Positions 1-11,066 of a DNA stretch of 64,000 nt are shown here, piece by piece. The DNA is taken from contig JAXBDG010000001.1 in the NCBI GenBank assembly GCA_036320915.1, positions 3,246,001 through 3,310,000 of the forward strand, given 5' to 3'. A program made the translations under genes and the position numbers. How positions within the stretch are numbered: the stretch's first letter is position 1; every line of letters starts with the position of its first letter. The notes beneath the pieces were generated by a model. The model was not told the origin of the DNA and ran no database searches. It saw only the letters and a program-made list of their open reading frames with translations. The DNA comes from Linnemannia elongata. Its lineage: Eukaryota > Mortierellomycota > Mortierellomycetes > Mortierellales > Mortierellaceae.

Positions 1-462
1 GCGGAGGAATCTCAGTCCTCCACTGCTACTGCTGCTGGTAAGAGTCATTTTCGTCTTTACTAGAGCAGCCGAGGAGGGCTATCCAGCGAAATGTCGAAAT
101 AGACCACTGATGCGTTATTGTATTCATTCCTATCATTTAGACCCTACATATCCAAAGTCATTCCAGGAGATATGTGAACTGATCGCGTCAGGAAAGCCCA
201 TCCCAGGTACCCTTTACAAGAGGCAAATCATCTAAGTACAGTACCTAGAGACCATATGACAACCCCAACCGCTAATTATTATTTCCTTTCTCCGTGTGTT
301 GTTTGAATAGGCATTCGTCAGATCCCCAACAACTTGGCAGAGGGAACGCCGAGCGAAGCTAAGTTGGCGCCCAAGCTTAAGCCCTGGGAGAAGAAGAAGG
401 CTGCTAGTGCTGAGGAGCCAGTCGTTGAATCTACTACGCCATCCGCCGAAGTTACCGCTTAA
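1..462 (+). CDS. KPWE-motif peroxin, PEX39-like (C-terminal part; 5' end outside window)
   Basis: Three exons are readable: 1-37, 141-206 and 311-462 (stop TAA 460-462), with introns gtaaga...ttag and gtaccc...atag; phases match at both junctions. The joined product contains an FQEICELIASGKPIPGI segment, then IRQIP, and ends in a Lys-rich KLKPWEKKK stretch and an acidic tail. An SGxPIPGI...IP element followed by [K/R]PWE is the hallmark of the small PEX39 family (human C6orf226, yeast Yjr012c) and is also seen in PEX14/PEX13-related proteins; PEX39 assists import of PTS2 cargo through PEX7. The start codon is missing, so a longer protein carrying the same KPWE tail cannot be excluded. Convergent with MED8; a possible AATAAA lies at 504-509. 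Confidence 0.6.
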
Positions 463-503
463 GAAAAACAAGGAAAAAAACTAGATGTCCATTGATGCAT
501 GTG

Positions 504-509
504 AATAAA
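504..509 (+). terminator. Possible polyadenylation signal of the KPWE peroxin gene
   Basis: AATAAA lies about 42 bp after the TAA stop, in an A-rich stretch between two convergent genes. Confidence 0.35.
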
Positions 510-628
510 TAAGACAAAAATCGCCTCAATTTGGCACTTTGAAAGCGGTGGAGGATGAAAAGAGACCATGAAGCCATGTTTTATGACGTTTTGGAGACTT
601 GGAGGAGAAGCGACAGAGAGGCCGGACT

Positions 629-2036
629 TTAGACAACTTCCACTTCCTCCATTTCTTCTTCGTCATCATCATCTTCCTCTTCAAACGTCTCCACTGCTGG
701 GACCATACTGACATTGGACCCTGCTGATGAGATCTGTGAGCTGATAGGAGCAGTAGGCGAGACGACCTCCATGAACGCATCCTCTTCTTCATCCTCCTCC
801 TCCCCATGCCCCTGATCCAAACTCTGTTCAGTTGATTCATCGCCTTGCAGCGACTCAAGTTCCTCCTCACTAGACTCCTCCTCCTCTTCCTCGTCATCAC
901 CATCGCTGCTCAGTGTGCCTTCCCGCCGCCGTGCCTCAAAGTAGCTATCATCAAAGACATCGTCACCCTCAATTCCAGCACCCTCTCCCGCCTGATCATC
1001 AGCTCCAGAACTGTATCCATCCATATCATTCAAATTTCCAGCCCAGTCATCCACATACCGGACCGAAGCCGACGAGCCGCCCAAGAACTCGTCCGTAGGC
1101 AACGGGTTCGCATCAACTTTCGACTTCTTATTGCTAATGCCAGCTCCTGATGGTCCTGAAGTATCTCTCTCACGCTTGGTGCCTCCTCCTCCGTTCTCGG
1201 CTCCGACTGCTACATCCTCTTCATTGCCATCCTCGTCATCGTCGTCGGATTCGTATCGCACCTTGGTGTGGACCGTATCTCTCTGCTGTTCGAAAATCCC
1301 GTCCGCCTTCCTACAAAGCTCATCATGCATTGCAACCTTGAGCTGTGATACAAATAGGATTATATTAGCGACAATATCAGCACCTAATTATTTCCCAATT
1401 GCATTCCTCGTTGTACCCAAACGGAATAAAATAGGTTCCAGAACTCAGTGCTGTTACCTTGTACACATTCCACTGCTTCTTCTCCTCAGGAGTTCCATAA
1501 GGAACGTTCAGAGCATTGGGGTTAACCGCCTTATTAGGTGCAGGTGAAGGTGGCAGAACAGGCAATCCCGGGATGGTCCCCTCCCTGATCCTCTCCTCAT
1601 CCGCCTGTTCCAGTTCTGGAAAGAGTTTTGTCCGAAGGAGGACAGAGAGGTTCTGGACCTGTTGATCATTTGCGGGCGGTTCAAAGGGGAAGACGGTGTA
1701 GTCCCGTGGTTGGAGAGTGATCTGGGGGTTGTTGAGGATATTGGTTAGGTGCAGGTACTTTGCGATCAGAACGTTGAACTTTGAGTGCAACTCCGTCCTA
1801 TTGAATGATATTGATGTGTTTGTGTTAAGACTGTGTCAATTGTAGATATATTTCAACGGATGCTAACAACATCCATCGCCTTTGACATACCATGATACTG
1901 TGCCAGGAGTGGTTTCGGGGTTGATGGAGCGCAAGAAGAAGTGGATGGATTCGTGGAGTTGGACGAGACGCGTTTTCACGCTCTCCAAGTACTCCATTGT
2001 CCGGCGTTCCTCAACAGAAAGATGGGTGGTGTTCAT
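629..2036 (-). CDS. MED8: Mediator complex subunit 8 (MED8)
   Basis: Subunit of the Mediator head module, which links transcription factors to RNA polymerase II in the nucleus. Exons in transcription order are 2036-1891, 1797-1458 and 1342-629, giving 399 aa. The first exon encodes MNTTHLSVEERRTMEYLESV, and its split Trp codon joins WTELHSKFNVLIAKYLHLTN, the typical MED8 core (residues 1-160) with the ITLQPRDYTVFPFEPP segment and a predicted coiled-coil helix. The C-terminal 240 residues are a low-complexity acidic Asp/Glu/Ser tail with a KKSK basic patch; this extension is much less conserved in the family. Donors are GTATGT and GTAACA, acceptors AATAG and CACAG. No TATA box was recognised upstream. 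Identification rests on the N-terminal core and is firm. Confidence 0.85.
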
Positions 2037-3517
2037 GGTTCTGTTTTGGCTTTCAAGGTTGATGAAAAGGATCTGTTGTTTTTCGCGATCGTTGGTGATT
2101 CAAAGGTTGTGTTGTTTCTGGTAAAGGAGAGCTACTGGGTCGTGTTGAAGGGGGTTGAAGCCAGTCCTGATTGTTCTTGGGCGTCCAGGTGAATGAAATT
2201 GTCCGTTGGGTTTGCGCGTGGTTGATTCGGTGTTGTGAAGGCAGGAAGAAGCAAGAGCGATGGGTGGGTTCTTCAAGGCAGTAAATTAGGCGATATCGGT
2301 AGCATCACGTGCACTGGACATAAACAATTGGTGGCGCTGGATCAGGGTGTCAGGGACGGGAAAAAAAACCTCCCTCCGTGCGCGCCGTTGCTTTGTATAT
2401 TGATTCCCTCTTACCTTCCTTCTTTCTTTCTTCGCTCCTTTTCTACTATGCGCACAAGCACAAAAGAGAAGAGCTGTAGATGAAGTACGGCGGAGGCGAC
2501 TCAGCAGATCAGTGATAACGGAAGGAAAACATCTGAATGGTGATGTCCAAAAGGACGAGATGACGTTCGACTTTTGGGGGTGGAGCTTGGATACATTTGA
2601 TGGTCAATTGATGCTCACAAACAAAAAAAAAGAAGCACACGCACGCCTAACCTTAGACCTTGCAGAAAATAAAATGATGGAAAACAGAAGAGATGCGCAA
2701 AAAGATGTATTGAGTGTGTGGATGAGAAGGTACGAGGTAGATGGGAATAAACACGCCGCACTTTGCTAGCGCTAACGAAAAGAAAAAAATGTTGCAAAAC
2801 ACAAAACGGCATCTTTTTCTTCCCGAAGAGAAGAAAACAACAACGAGAACTGACACACGCACCCTTTTTAGAGCTCATGGCTCGCATGATCATCAACGGA
2901 ACAACCATGTCGCTGCCTCATCATCCATGTGCTCAGGGATTGAGCTGACAGACAGAGAAACAGATAGATGCGGACTTTAGAGGAAGTTGATTTGTCATAC
3001 TGGTGTTTACAACATGAAAGGGGGAAAAACGGGCATTGGAGAGTGATGAACTTCTTGTCACCGGAAGGTTCAACGAAGGAAAAGAATCAAGATAGGAAAA
3101 TGACTGACTTTTAGGAATACTAATCATGGAAATGGGACCCAAGGTCAAGTTGTAAAAATGAAGATAAGGTAGCTAGGTTTGTGTGCAGTTTTTCGTTTTT
3201 GTCCAGGACCTCGAGGATTTCTTTTTAGGAGCGTCGCGCAGTCTTGAGGCAGTGATTAATGGATAAGAGTAAAAGAGCGACATCTTTTATTCAGTAGTCG
3301 AAAAGCGATTCTGACTGCTGTGCGTGCGTGTGGCAGTGGAGAAGTGAGAGCAGACAACGCGTTTATGGAAAAGTAGATCGTCTCTGTATTATTAAGGCTA
3401 ATCATGTCTATGGAGGCATGAGAAAGTGGATGAACGATTGCTATATTAACTAGCTATGGATGGTGTCGCAAGATGATAGGGAAGGAAGGCAAATAGAGGA
3501 AAGGTATACCTTTTTAT
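2037..3517. other. Intergenic, MED8 upstream and cytidine deaminase downstream
   Basis: About 1.5 kb with no convincing coding frame; all open frames are short and low-complexity. It must hold the MED8 promoter and the CDA 3' end. A CACGTG E-box-like hexamer lies near 2306. Nothing else was recognised. Confidence 0.5.
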
Positions 3518-3952
3518 TCACTTGAGTGGACCATTCTCAGGCCCAAAGGCATAGGGCAGGAGATCTTCAAGGACAGCTCTCCGATAGGACCGATCATCGT
3601 TCACAAAAAAGATTTCGAGATTCTTGCCAAACTCGTTCATAAACTGTCGGCAGATGCCGCAGGGTGTGATAAAGTGATTGTAGTCGCAGGCCACCGCAAT
3701 GGCGACAAACCGTCGATGGCCATCCGAAATCGCCTTGACAAATGCCGTCCGCTCGGCACAGATGGCCCCACCATACGCAGCATTCTCGATATTGCAGCCC
3801 TGAAAAATCTTGCCGTCGACCGTCCGAAGCGCAGAACCGACACGGAAACGAGAGTATGGGCAGTAGGACGCTTCCCGTGCCTCGAGGGCCATGCTGATGA
3901 GATCTTCGATCTGTCGGTCGGACAGTATAGAGGCCATTAATCGTCGGTTCAT
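3518..3952 (-). CDS. CDD1: Cytidine deaminase
   Basis: Small single-exon protein (144 aa) of the homotetrameric zinc-dependent cytidine deaminase family, which converts cytidine and deoxycytidine to uridine and deoxyuridine in pyrimidine salvage. The zinc site is complete: C65-A-E67 in GAICAERTAF supplies one Cys ligand and the catalytic Glu, and PCGIC supplies C98 and C101. The substrate-binding FRVGSAL and GCNIENAAYG segments are in place. Length is normal (130-150 aa). The start at 3952 is the first Met; an internal Met6 (MASILS) is an equally plausible initiator because the core begins after it. A TATAAAA element lies about 205 bp upstream. Lies between AMACR and MED8, all three on the minus strand. 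Confidence 0.93.
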   Translation of the reverse strand: MNRRLMASILSDRQIEDLISMALEAREASYCPYSRFRVGSALRTVDGKIFQGCNIENAAYGGAICAERTAFVKAISDGHRRFVAIAVACDYNHFITPCGICRQFMNEFGKNLEIFFVNDDRSYRRAVLEDLLPYAFGPENGPLK

Positions 3953-4902
3953 TTTGTTTAGGTGTGTATGTGTATACGTATAAGTTCAGGTGTGGGAATA
4001 AAGATCGATGTGTGGACTGATAAGACAAGGGTATATGTTCGAAGTGATAGCAATTAGAGGCAGAAGAGGTGAAGAAAATGGTCGATCGTGAAACAAGCGG
4101 TGGCTGTGGGTGTTAAAAAAAAAAACTAAAAGAAAAAAAAGGTGCGCACAGGCACACTTTTATATGCGGCGCGGCGGAGAATACCTGACCAAAGACAAAA
4201 GCGCCGCCTTTTGGATAGGATTAATCCATGCTGGTGGGGGTATGGATATCGTTGTTTACTTCTAGCTAGTTTGTCAGCCCCCTTCCTTTTCGTTTGACCC
4301 TTCATTGGCCAGGTCCTCCAACTCCGGCATAGTCGCGCCGCATTTTTTGAGTCGCTCTTTTTTAGGGTCCCCCACCCTCATTCAGGCAGACAACATTGGT
4401 GTGTCAATTGACCAACTCCCCAACCAAAAGAAAGATGAAAAAGAGGCGAAGACGAAGAAAATTCAAGGATGACAAGGAACTGACAATAAGCGACGGCGTC
4501 TAGAAGAGTGTTGAGACTGCGGATGGTAAGCTCTACAGGCTGGCTGTCCTAGACCCGCCGGAGGGAACATTTTCAGCAGAAGAAATAACAAAGAACAAAG
4601 CAACAGTGCCTTACAGCTCACCCTTGTTCATTTGTGCAAGACAGTTTTTTTGTAAAGCAGTAAATAGAGATTTGCCACCATTTGATTTTTCTAGGACCAG
4701 AGCCTTCAGAGAGGAGATTGATGTGCGGGCTTCGCATTGAGGTGAAGTCGCGTCGACTTTGGTTGAAATCCAAAAAGGCGTTTTTATTTATTATTTTTGC
4801 TTGTCAGTGACATTTCGAAGCGCATGTCGGTATCACAACGTTGCTTCTTTTCTTTCTGTTTATTTTACCAAGGGAACTATGCTCGAAAGACTTAGCCTCA
4901 AT
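3953..4902. other. Intergenic between AMACR (3' end) and cytidine deaminase (5' end)
   Basis: About 950 bp. The part near 3953-4200 is the CDA promoter with the TATA-like element and A-rich tracts (about 4117-4140). The remainder has no supported gene. Confidence 0.5.
4158..4164 (-). promoter_or_regulatory. TATA-like element upstream of cytidine deaminase
   Basis: TATAAAA on the minus strand, about 205 bp before the CDA ATG. The distance allows a 5' UTR of about 150 nt. Assigned from consensus only. Confidence 0.35.
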
Positions 4903-6149
4903 CTAAAGCGACGACTTTTCCAGACCTGCTCCTGCCACAGCCTTCTTTGCAACAAGATCTCTAATCTCCTCCTCAGAGAATCCAGCCTCAGCCAAGATCT
5001 TCTTGCTCTCGCCACCGACCTCAAGGAACACGTCCGTCCCATCGTTGGAGACAGGTGCCTTTGCTGGGGTCCTGAGCAACCTTGGTGCGGGAGCAGGTGT
5101 GGGCATTGAGTAGTAGTCCAACACAGGCGTAACACAGGCATCGGTCTTGTCAAAGATCTTGACCCACTCGGCCTGGGTTTTGCTCAAAAAGATCCTTGTG
5201 AACAACGCCTTCATCTTGGGCCAGTTGCTTGAATCCATCTGCTCTGGCAAATTGTCCTTCTCCTCGTCGAGATCCAATCCCTTGAGCAACAGCTTGTAGA
5301 ACTCAACCTCGATTGCACCCACGGCCATGAAGAGTCCATCCTTGGTCTTGTAGGTGTCGTAAAAATGTGAACCGCCGTCTAATTGACCGGTACCGGCGGG
5401 AGTTTGAAAGAGCGCGCCGGCCTTGTTCATGTTATAAACAAAGGATCCCAGATAGTTGACCCCATCAATCATGGCAGCATCGACCACCTGACCCTTGCCT
5501 GACTTTGTGCGTTCTTGGAGGGCTAGGAGGACACCGAGAGCACACATTAGTCCACCGCCAGCAAAGTCGGCGAGGAGATTGATTGGAAACGCGGGCTTTT
5601 CGTCGTGCTTGCCCAGTGTCTGTCAAAATTAACATCAGTGAGAAGTATGAGACGTTAGCTCCAAGTTCATATGAATGCGACACATGTGCATATACGTTTC
5701 TTATGATATCTCTTGCGACAAAAAAATATAAGCATGCGACCTACGCTCAAGACACCAGAGATGGCGAGGTAGTTGATATCGTGTCCAGCCATCTTGGCAT
5801 AGTGTCCCTCCTGACCGAAACCGGTCATTCTGGCATAGATCAGTCTAGGGTTCCTCTTCAAGAGCACATCAGGACCAAGGCCGAGTCTCTCCATAACACC
5901 GGGACGGAAGGGCTCGATGACGACGTCGGCCTTTTCGCAAAGACGGATCAGAGCCTCGATACCGGCAGGTGATTTGAGGTTGAGGGCGATGGAACGCTTG
6001 TTCTGGGCGAGGACATCGAGGTTCATGGCGGAGGTTGAGCGGTCGACCCGGACTACGTCTGCGCCAAAGTCCGCAAGCACCTTGCCGGCAAAGGGAGCGG
6101 GTGCCAGACCTGCAATTTCAATCACTTTCAGGCCAGCCAGTGCAGTCAT
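4903..6149 (-). CDS. AMACR: Alpha-methylacyl-CoA racemase (CoA-transferase family III)
   Basis: Two exons, 6149-5745 and 5619-4903, give 373 aa (human AMACR is 382). The donor GTAGGT follows ...SGVLS and the acceptor GACAG precedes TLGKHDEKP, restoring the family motif. AMACR epimerises the 2-methyl centre of branched-chain acyl-CoAs so they can enter beta-oxidation in peroxisomes and mitochondria. The catalytic pair seen in bacterial MCR is present: H123 in AGHDINYLA and D153 in LLADFAGGG, with the same spacing of 30. N-terminal [20 protein letters not shown] and [15 protein letters not shown] are typical of the family. The C-terminus is -KSSL, resembling the -KASL peroxisomal signal of human AMACR. 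Other family III transferases are possible, but length and motifs favour racemase. Confidence 0.87.
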
Positions 6150-7746
6150 ATTTTATAGGGCGTATGGGGTAAAGTGATGTGAAAGTTGAAAGGAGCTAGA
6201 GCAATGAGCAACAAAGTTGTCGAGGTGTGTAAGTTAAGAAAGTGATTGTGAGTAGGTGGATGGAGTGAAGAAGAAGAGAGGAAGGAGATTAGTTTTGAGT
6301 TTCTCATTACTTCGTCGCTTTTTTCACGGCTCGGATCAAACCAAATGAAATGAAATCCATTGGAGAAAATAAAAACAGACATTCACGATGGTAAAAGGGC
6401 AAGTCAAAGAAACGGCAATAAAAGCAACCAAATAAAAGGAGGGAAGCGAGCGCACTCTTCTCTCCTGTGGAGTTGGCCATTGCCATTCACTTCCTCTGGG
6501 AGCAAGCAGCGTCATTGTCAGTCTTCTTCACCTCTGACGAGTGAGAACATAAAAATTACAACCAAAGTGACAAACACACTCAGCAGCTCCAATTGGGTTT
6601 TGTGATCATCTGACCGTTGGAGTCAGGCACGATCAGCGCTTTTCTTTTTATTATCAGTGTTCCAATTGCCTATACGTCCTTTAATCAAACACGAAACGCG
6701 ATCGCGTAGGATACATGTTCCAATGCAATTGGTCATCCATCGTTGCAGGAAGATTGCGTGGTTGTCTTTACGACAGATAGTCATGCCCTAAGCGAAGCGA
6801 CTTGGCTTCCTTTTTGTTTGTCTGTAGTTCAAAAAATCAAGATTGCTGTCAGTCGATGCCCCTCGTGTGCCTGCGTGCCGGGGTCGTCTTCCATTTGCCT
6901 GTGCGACATCATCAAATGGAATGATAGCCTTTTTATTTCCTAAGGAATAGAACACAGCATTAGCATTAGCAGCACGCGCCAAGACCAGATGAGGAATGAA
7001 GACCGAGTAGTCCAGCATCAGTACCGAGCAAAGAAAGCAAGCAAGAAAGTAAGTAAGTAAGCAAGCAAGAAGGAGCAAATGACAATTGCCATGATAACAT
7101 GAGAATGAACGACCTTTGTAATGTGAGCTTGTACATAATTTGGTATCTTTCACAGAACTCCTTTACCCCTCCTCCCTTCTTGGCATGCCCGGTTCATGCA
7201 ACGTTTTTTTTTATCTGTTGCAATGAGGAGCGGAGGGGGTTTGTGTGAGAAACTTCGAGGAGACAGAGTTAATTATCACGTGGAAATTATTTGGCTTCTG
7301 TGACATGGGCAATTTGTGTCTTTCCTCCTTCTGCACATGCGGCACACATCAGACAGCCAGCCAGAATCACTCCACACCCCTGCCTTCTTCGATTACTGCT
7401 CTCAACCATTTCTCTTTTCTTTTCCCTTTTTCTCGTTTTACTCCTCTTTACCCTTTTCTTCTTGTTCTTGCTCCTTCACTGTCATTGACACCCTCTCCTT
7501 CCACCCTCGACGACTTACACGCCCACCTTTCTAACGACAACGGCCTTCATACGATATTCAGCAATACTTCTTTTCACACCTCACAACACGGACCATCCTC
7601 CTTCTCCAAACCCCTTATTTTTTTTTCTAGAAGTCAAAACTAGCGACTACACCACAACAACAATACCCCTTCTGTCAATCCGGCATACTCTCTCGCCTAC
7701 ACCCTCGTGTCCTCAACGGACAACAACAACAATAACCCCGCACTTT

Positions 7747-7777
<31 letters not shown>

Positions 7778-7829
7778 CGTCATTCCCTTTCAGTCATCCC
7801 CTCTCAAAAAAACTCTTCCAACGGTTTGA
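6150..7829. other. Divergent intergenic region, AMACR / dysferlin-domain peroxin
   Basis: About 1.7 kb between two divergently transcribed genes. It holds short AAGC/AAGT-type repeats (about 7025-7080), pyrimidine-rich sequence before the peroxin start and a TTTC microsatellite. No supported coding frame. Confidence 0.5.
7744..7778 (+). repeat. (TTTC)n microsatellite in the putative 5' UTR of the Pex30-like gene
   Basis: About eight tandem TTTC units lie 50-85 bp upstream of the ATG, in a strongly pyrimidine-rich leader. Confidence 0.85.
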
Positions 7830-9586
7830 ATGTCAGCCTTTGATTGCCACTCTGCATTCCTGGCCAATCTCCCCTCCGAACCCGCACCGGCAAACACAAA
7901 GAAAAAAGTCCACGCTCTCCCCCCACGCGACTCCTTATCTTCAGCTTCTTCCTCGGCCTCAGGAGCCTCCTTTCGTAACAGACACACCATGACCACCCCC
8001 TCTGCCTCCGGAAACGGGCACCATCCTACCTCGGTCTCCTCATCCAGACGTAACCTTCTCGCTCAGTCAAGCAAGCACCAAAACTCACAGTCTTTTGCCG
8101 ACTTTTTCTCGGCCTCAACCCCTGTCCCAGCATCCGTCACCCTCCTCCTCAGTTACACCAGCCCGGCCATCCATGCCTTCCACCGTCTCCTGCAGCTGCT
8201 GACCTGGACTTCAGATCGATCCGTCAAGAGCTTTTTGGTACTCTTCGCCTGGTGGGCTATCTGCCTCGGCACAGAGTCCTTCATTATCTTTGGGCTTCAT
8301 GGAGTCTTGATTCTTTACATTGGACGCATGTGGGTTAAATCGCGCAAGGCCAACAAGATTGCGGTCGACGCTATGCCTCAGAGCCCAACCACACCCCTCT
8401 CGGGCAAGTTCTCGTTCTCGAGCAGTATTCATTCTGGCAGGAGCAACTTTATTCACTCGCCCACCTCCGCACGCCATCCCACGACAACTCAATTGGAGCA
8501 GGCAGAGACCCTTCGCGAGATTCAGGAGATTTTGGACCATTGGGCTGCCTGGAACAGGACATTAGACAGGGCCGAAACGTACTTTGACTGGTCGGACAGG
8601 TCCCGGACCCAGTTGGTGCTGGGCCTTCTCATCTTGAGCTATGTCCCATGGTTGATCCTCACCTATTTCATCCCCATGCGGTTCATCATGGTCGTTGCCG
8701 GTACTATCGTCATTTGCTGGCGTGCACCTTGGTTCGCGATCCTTTGGGCCGTCACCATGAAGCTCGAGACCTTTTCCCCTCTGTTGCAGTTGATCCCCTA
8801 CTGGCCCTTCCGCCCAGAGACGGGCTCTAACTACCAGGTCAAGAGAAAGTTCTCGGTCAAGGACATTATCTCCAGAGCCATCGGACAGCGCAAGAAGAAC
8901 GACGCGGATGCCTACAAGACTTATAAAACCAGCACTGGATACGATATCGAAGAAGACCATGCTACCATGTACTATAAGTTTGTCCTCTATGAGAACCAGC
9001 GCTGGTGGTTGGGACTTGAATGGACTCCCATGATGCTACCCAATGATCGTGCTCCTTGGTAATTATTCACGCTTATTGTGATTCACATGCATCTGCATCG
9101 GGCAATCGTTGTATATCATATCTAAATGATATTTTCATGTGTTCTGACCGTGCTTCAAATTGATCATATCCATCATCAAGGACTGATGATCATTTAGAAC
9201 CAACTCAGAGCAAGTCTGCCTTCCAATTGCCTCCTCCACATGTAGCCCATGAGGCTATCCCCGGTCAGCCCAACAAGGTCCTCCGCAAGTCTCAGGAGTG
9301 GCGTTGGCTTGATCCCAGCTGGCGCCTCAAGCTTGGATCAGGCTCAGATGTCGACGGCTGGGAGTTCGCCAATAACCATTGGCAGAAATGGTCGGGCAAG
9401 AACCGCCGTGGAGCATACACACGTAGAAGAGCCTGGGAGAGGACTGCTAAGCTGATCGACCAGCGCGAAGTTGTCCTGCTGGAGGATGTTCAGGATGAGC
9501 TCAAGTCTGTGCAACATGATCACGAGGAAGAGGCAGAGGTAGAAGAAGAAGAGGAAGAGGAAGAGGAAGAGGAAGAGAAACACTGA
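7830..9586 (+). CDS. Pex30/Pex24-type peroxin with dysferlin domain
   Basis: Exons 7830-9058 and 9181-9586 give 544 aa. The split Trp codon (TG|G) with acceptor atcaag restores RAPWTDD, the conserved junction inside the DysF fold. Family members (yeast Pex28-32, Yarrowia Pex24) sit in the ER or peroxisome membrane, shape tubules and control peroxisome number. Visible order: Ser-rich N-terminus (1-100), a reticulon-like hydrophobic hairpin (about 131-168), a loop with Ser/Thr, a second hydrophobic block (about 260-305), and then the dysferlin region (about 385-510), with FVLYENQRWWLGLEWTPMML as DysFN and WRWLDPSWRL...GWEFANNHW...YTRRRAWERTA as DysFC. The last 20 residues are almost pure Glu, encoded by a GAA/GAG run. 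Which Pex number it matches cannot be settled here. Convergent with CSL4. Confidence 0.85.
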
Positions 9587-9789
9587 AAAACCTCATGAAG
9601 CATGTAATGACATAGTAAAATAATGACAATCATCATATTCACGTCAACTATCCTCCTGCCATCGCATGATTTAGTAACCGATGGTTTTTTTTGTAGTATT
9701 ACAGGATGCAGTTTTAATTGAGAGGAATGCGATAGCAGATGAAAAGTGGCGGCGTTGATGCTTGAATAGAATGGGACAAGAGATCCTAT

Positions 9790-10736
9790 TTACATAGGCT
9801 TGGCACACTTTCTGAGCTCGATTGCTTTCGTCTTAGTGCATTGCATCTCCTGCCACGAAATGGGAACCAAGGATCCGCCAGCAACACTTGTTCCAAAGAT
9901 CACGCCCAATTCGTTTGACGCCGTTGACAGATAGTAACTCCTGGCATCTCCCAATGAAATCTATTAGGTCGCGGTGTAATGTTCATTTGTTAGATCCGGT
10001 TTGAGCTGCAATCTTATAAAGGCTTGACTAATTATTGAAAGACGATAGCGAAAGCGAACTATGAACAAGACTTACGACTTGAGCACGGACGATATCACCA
10101 GGACGGAAGGAGTTATAGATCTTGACCTTGTCCTTCTCGGTCGCCCGCACGTCCTGAACACGGATGATGCCCTGGAAATCGTCCTTGCAAGGGGTCTCGC
10201 CGACGACCATGATGTTGACGGCTGCGAAGCGGGGGTTCACACGAACGACTTTGCAGGTGACGATGGCGTCGATCTCTGGCATTGCTGACTGCGAGTTTTC
10301 ACGCTGCACTGTCAATGTTGGAATCTATGAAGTTTTGGCGAAGACGAAGTTGGTGGGTGTCAATTGGGGCGTGTAAAGAGCGGCTATGTTGTGAATTGGT
10401 GGCAATTTGTCTTCTGTCATGTCCACTGAAAGTCGTTCGGGCCCAATGTTCATAGGGCCCATATCACAGCTTGTTCCTGTCCATGAATGTTGTCAGTTCC
10501 GCCTATGGAGTTGCAGCCTACGGTTGCCAAGTTTCTTCACTTATACAATGGTATGTTGGTGATAAAGCCAATATGAAAAGAAAAAGTACCTCGCCTTGGG
10601 CCTCGATGATCTTCTTGATGCCAACAACACTGGCGTAGAGGAAATCCTGGTGTGAGTATGTTCCTGGTCCTGCACTGTATTCTTGGACATGACCGAGGCG
10701 TTGACCGGGGACTACTGCGTTTGCGACTGAGGCCAT
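9790..10736 (-). CDS. CSL4: Exosome complex component CSL4 (EXOSC1)
   Basis: S1-domain cap subunit of the RNA exosome (3'-5' RNA processing and decay, nucleus and cytoplasm). Exons 10736-10590, 10324-10076 and 9960-9790 give 188 aa (human 195). N-terminal [17 protein letters not shown] and YASVVG are the Csl4 N-domain; [19 protein letters not shown]...[36 protein letters not shown] is the S1 domain; the C-terminal PISWQEMQC follows. The usual zinc-ribbon cysteines are reduced to a single visible Cys in EMQC plus one near the end (RKCAKPM), as in animal orthologues. Donors GTACTT and GTAAGT; both introns are phase 0. Divergent from VPS2, with only 330 bp between the two start codons. Confidence 0.9.
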
Positions 10737-11066
10737 TTGTGTCTGTCTGGGTTGTTGATGTTGGTTGGTTAATGTTGCGTAGGTTGGCAGGTGAGGTTGT
10801 GAATGATCCTCCTAAACTTCTAAGCTTGCAAAAAAAAAAAAAAAAAAAGGTGAAGAAAACGTGACCCAGCTTGAAGCAACCAAGTAGTCGATTTACCCTT
10901 AATAACGAGTTAGGAGTAAGGCCAACTGCCTCCCTTTTCACCTTGGACTTGCCCAACACATACTTCAACACAACCCTCTTTCTTCCTTTCGCCAAGACGC
11001 CAGCACACCCCGACCTCATTTCTTCACCAAAGGAACTGACAAACAACCAGACAATAACACTTCAAA
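10737..11066. promoter_or_regulatory. Short bidirectional intergenic promoter, CSL4 / VPS2
   Basis: 330 bp separate the divergent start codons. The region has a 19-bp A tract on the plus strand (about 10831-10849) and CA-rich sequence before the VPS2 start. No TATA box was found for either gene, as is common for housekeeping bidirectional promoters. Confidence 0.4.

Noticed and set aside
9198..9211. Alternative acceptors TTAG (9197), CTCAG (9208) or CAGAG (9210) for the dysferlin-domain gene
   Set aside because: The first two create a TGA stop at the junction, and the third gives RAPC; acceptor atcaag at 9180 restores the conserved RAPWTDD.
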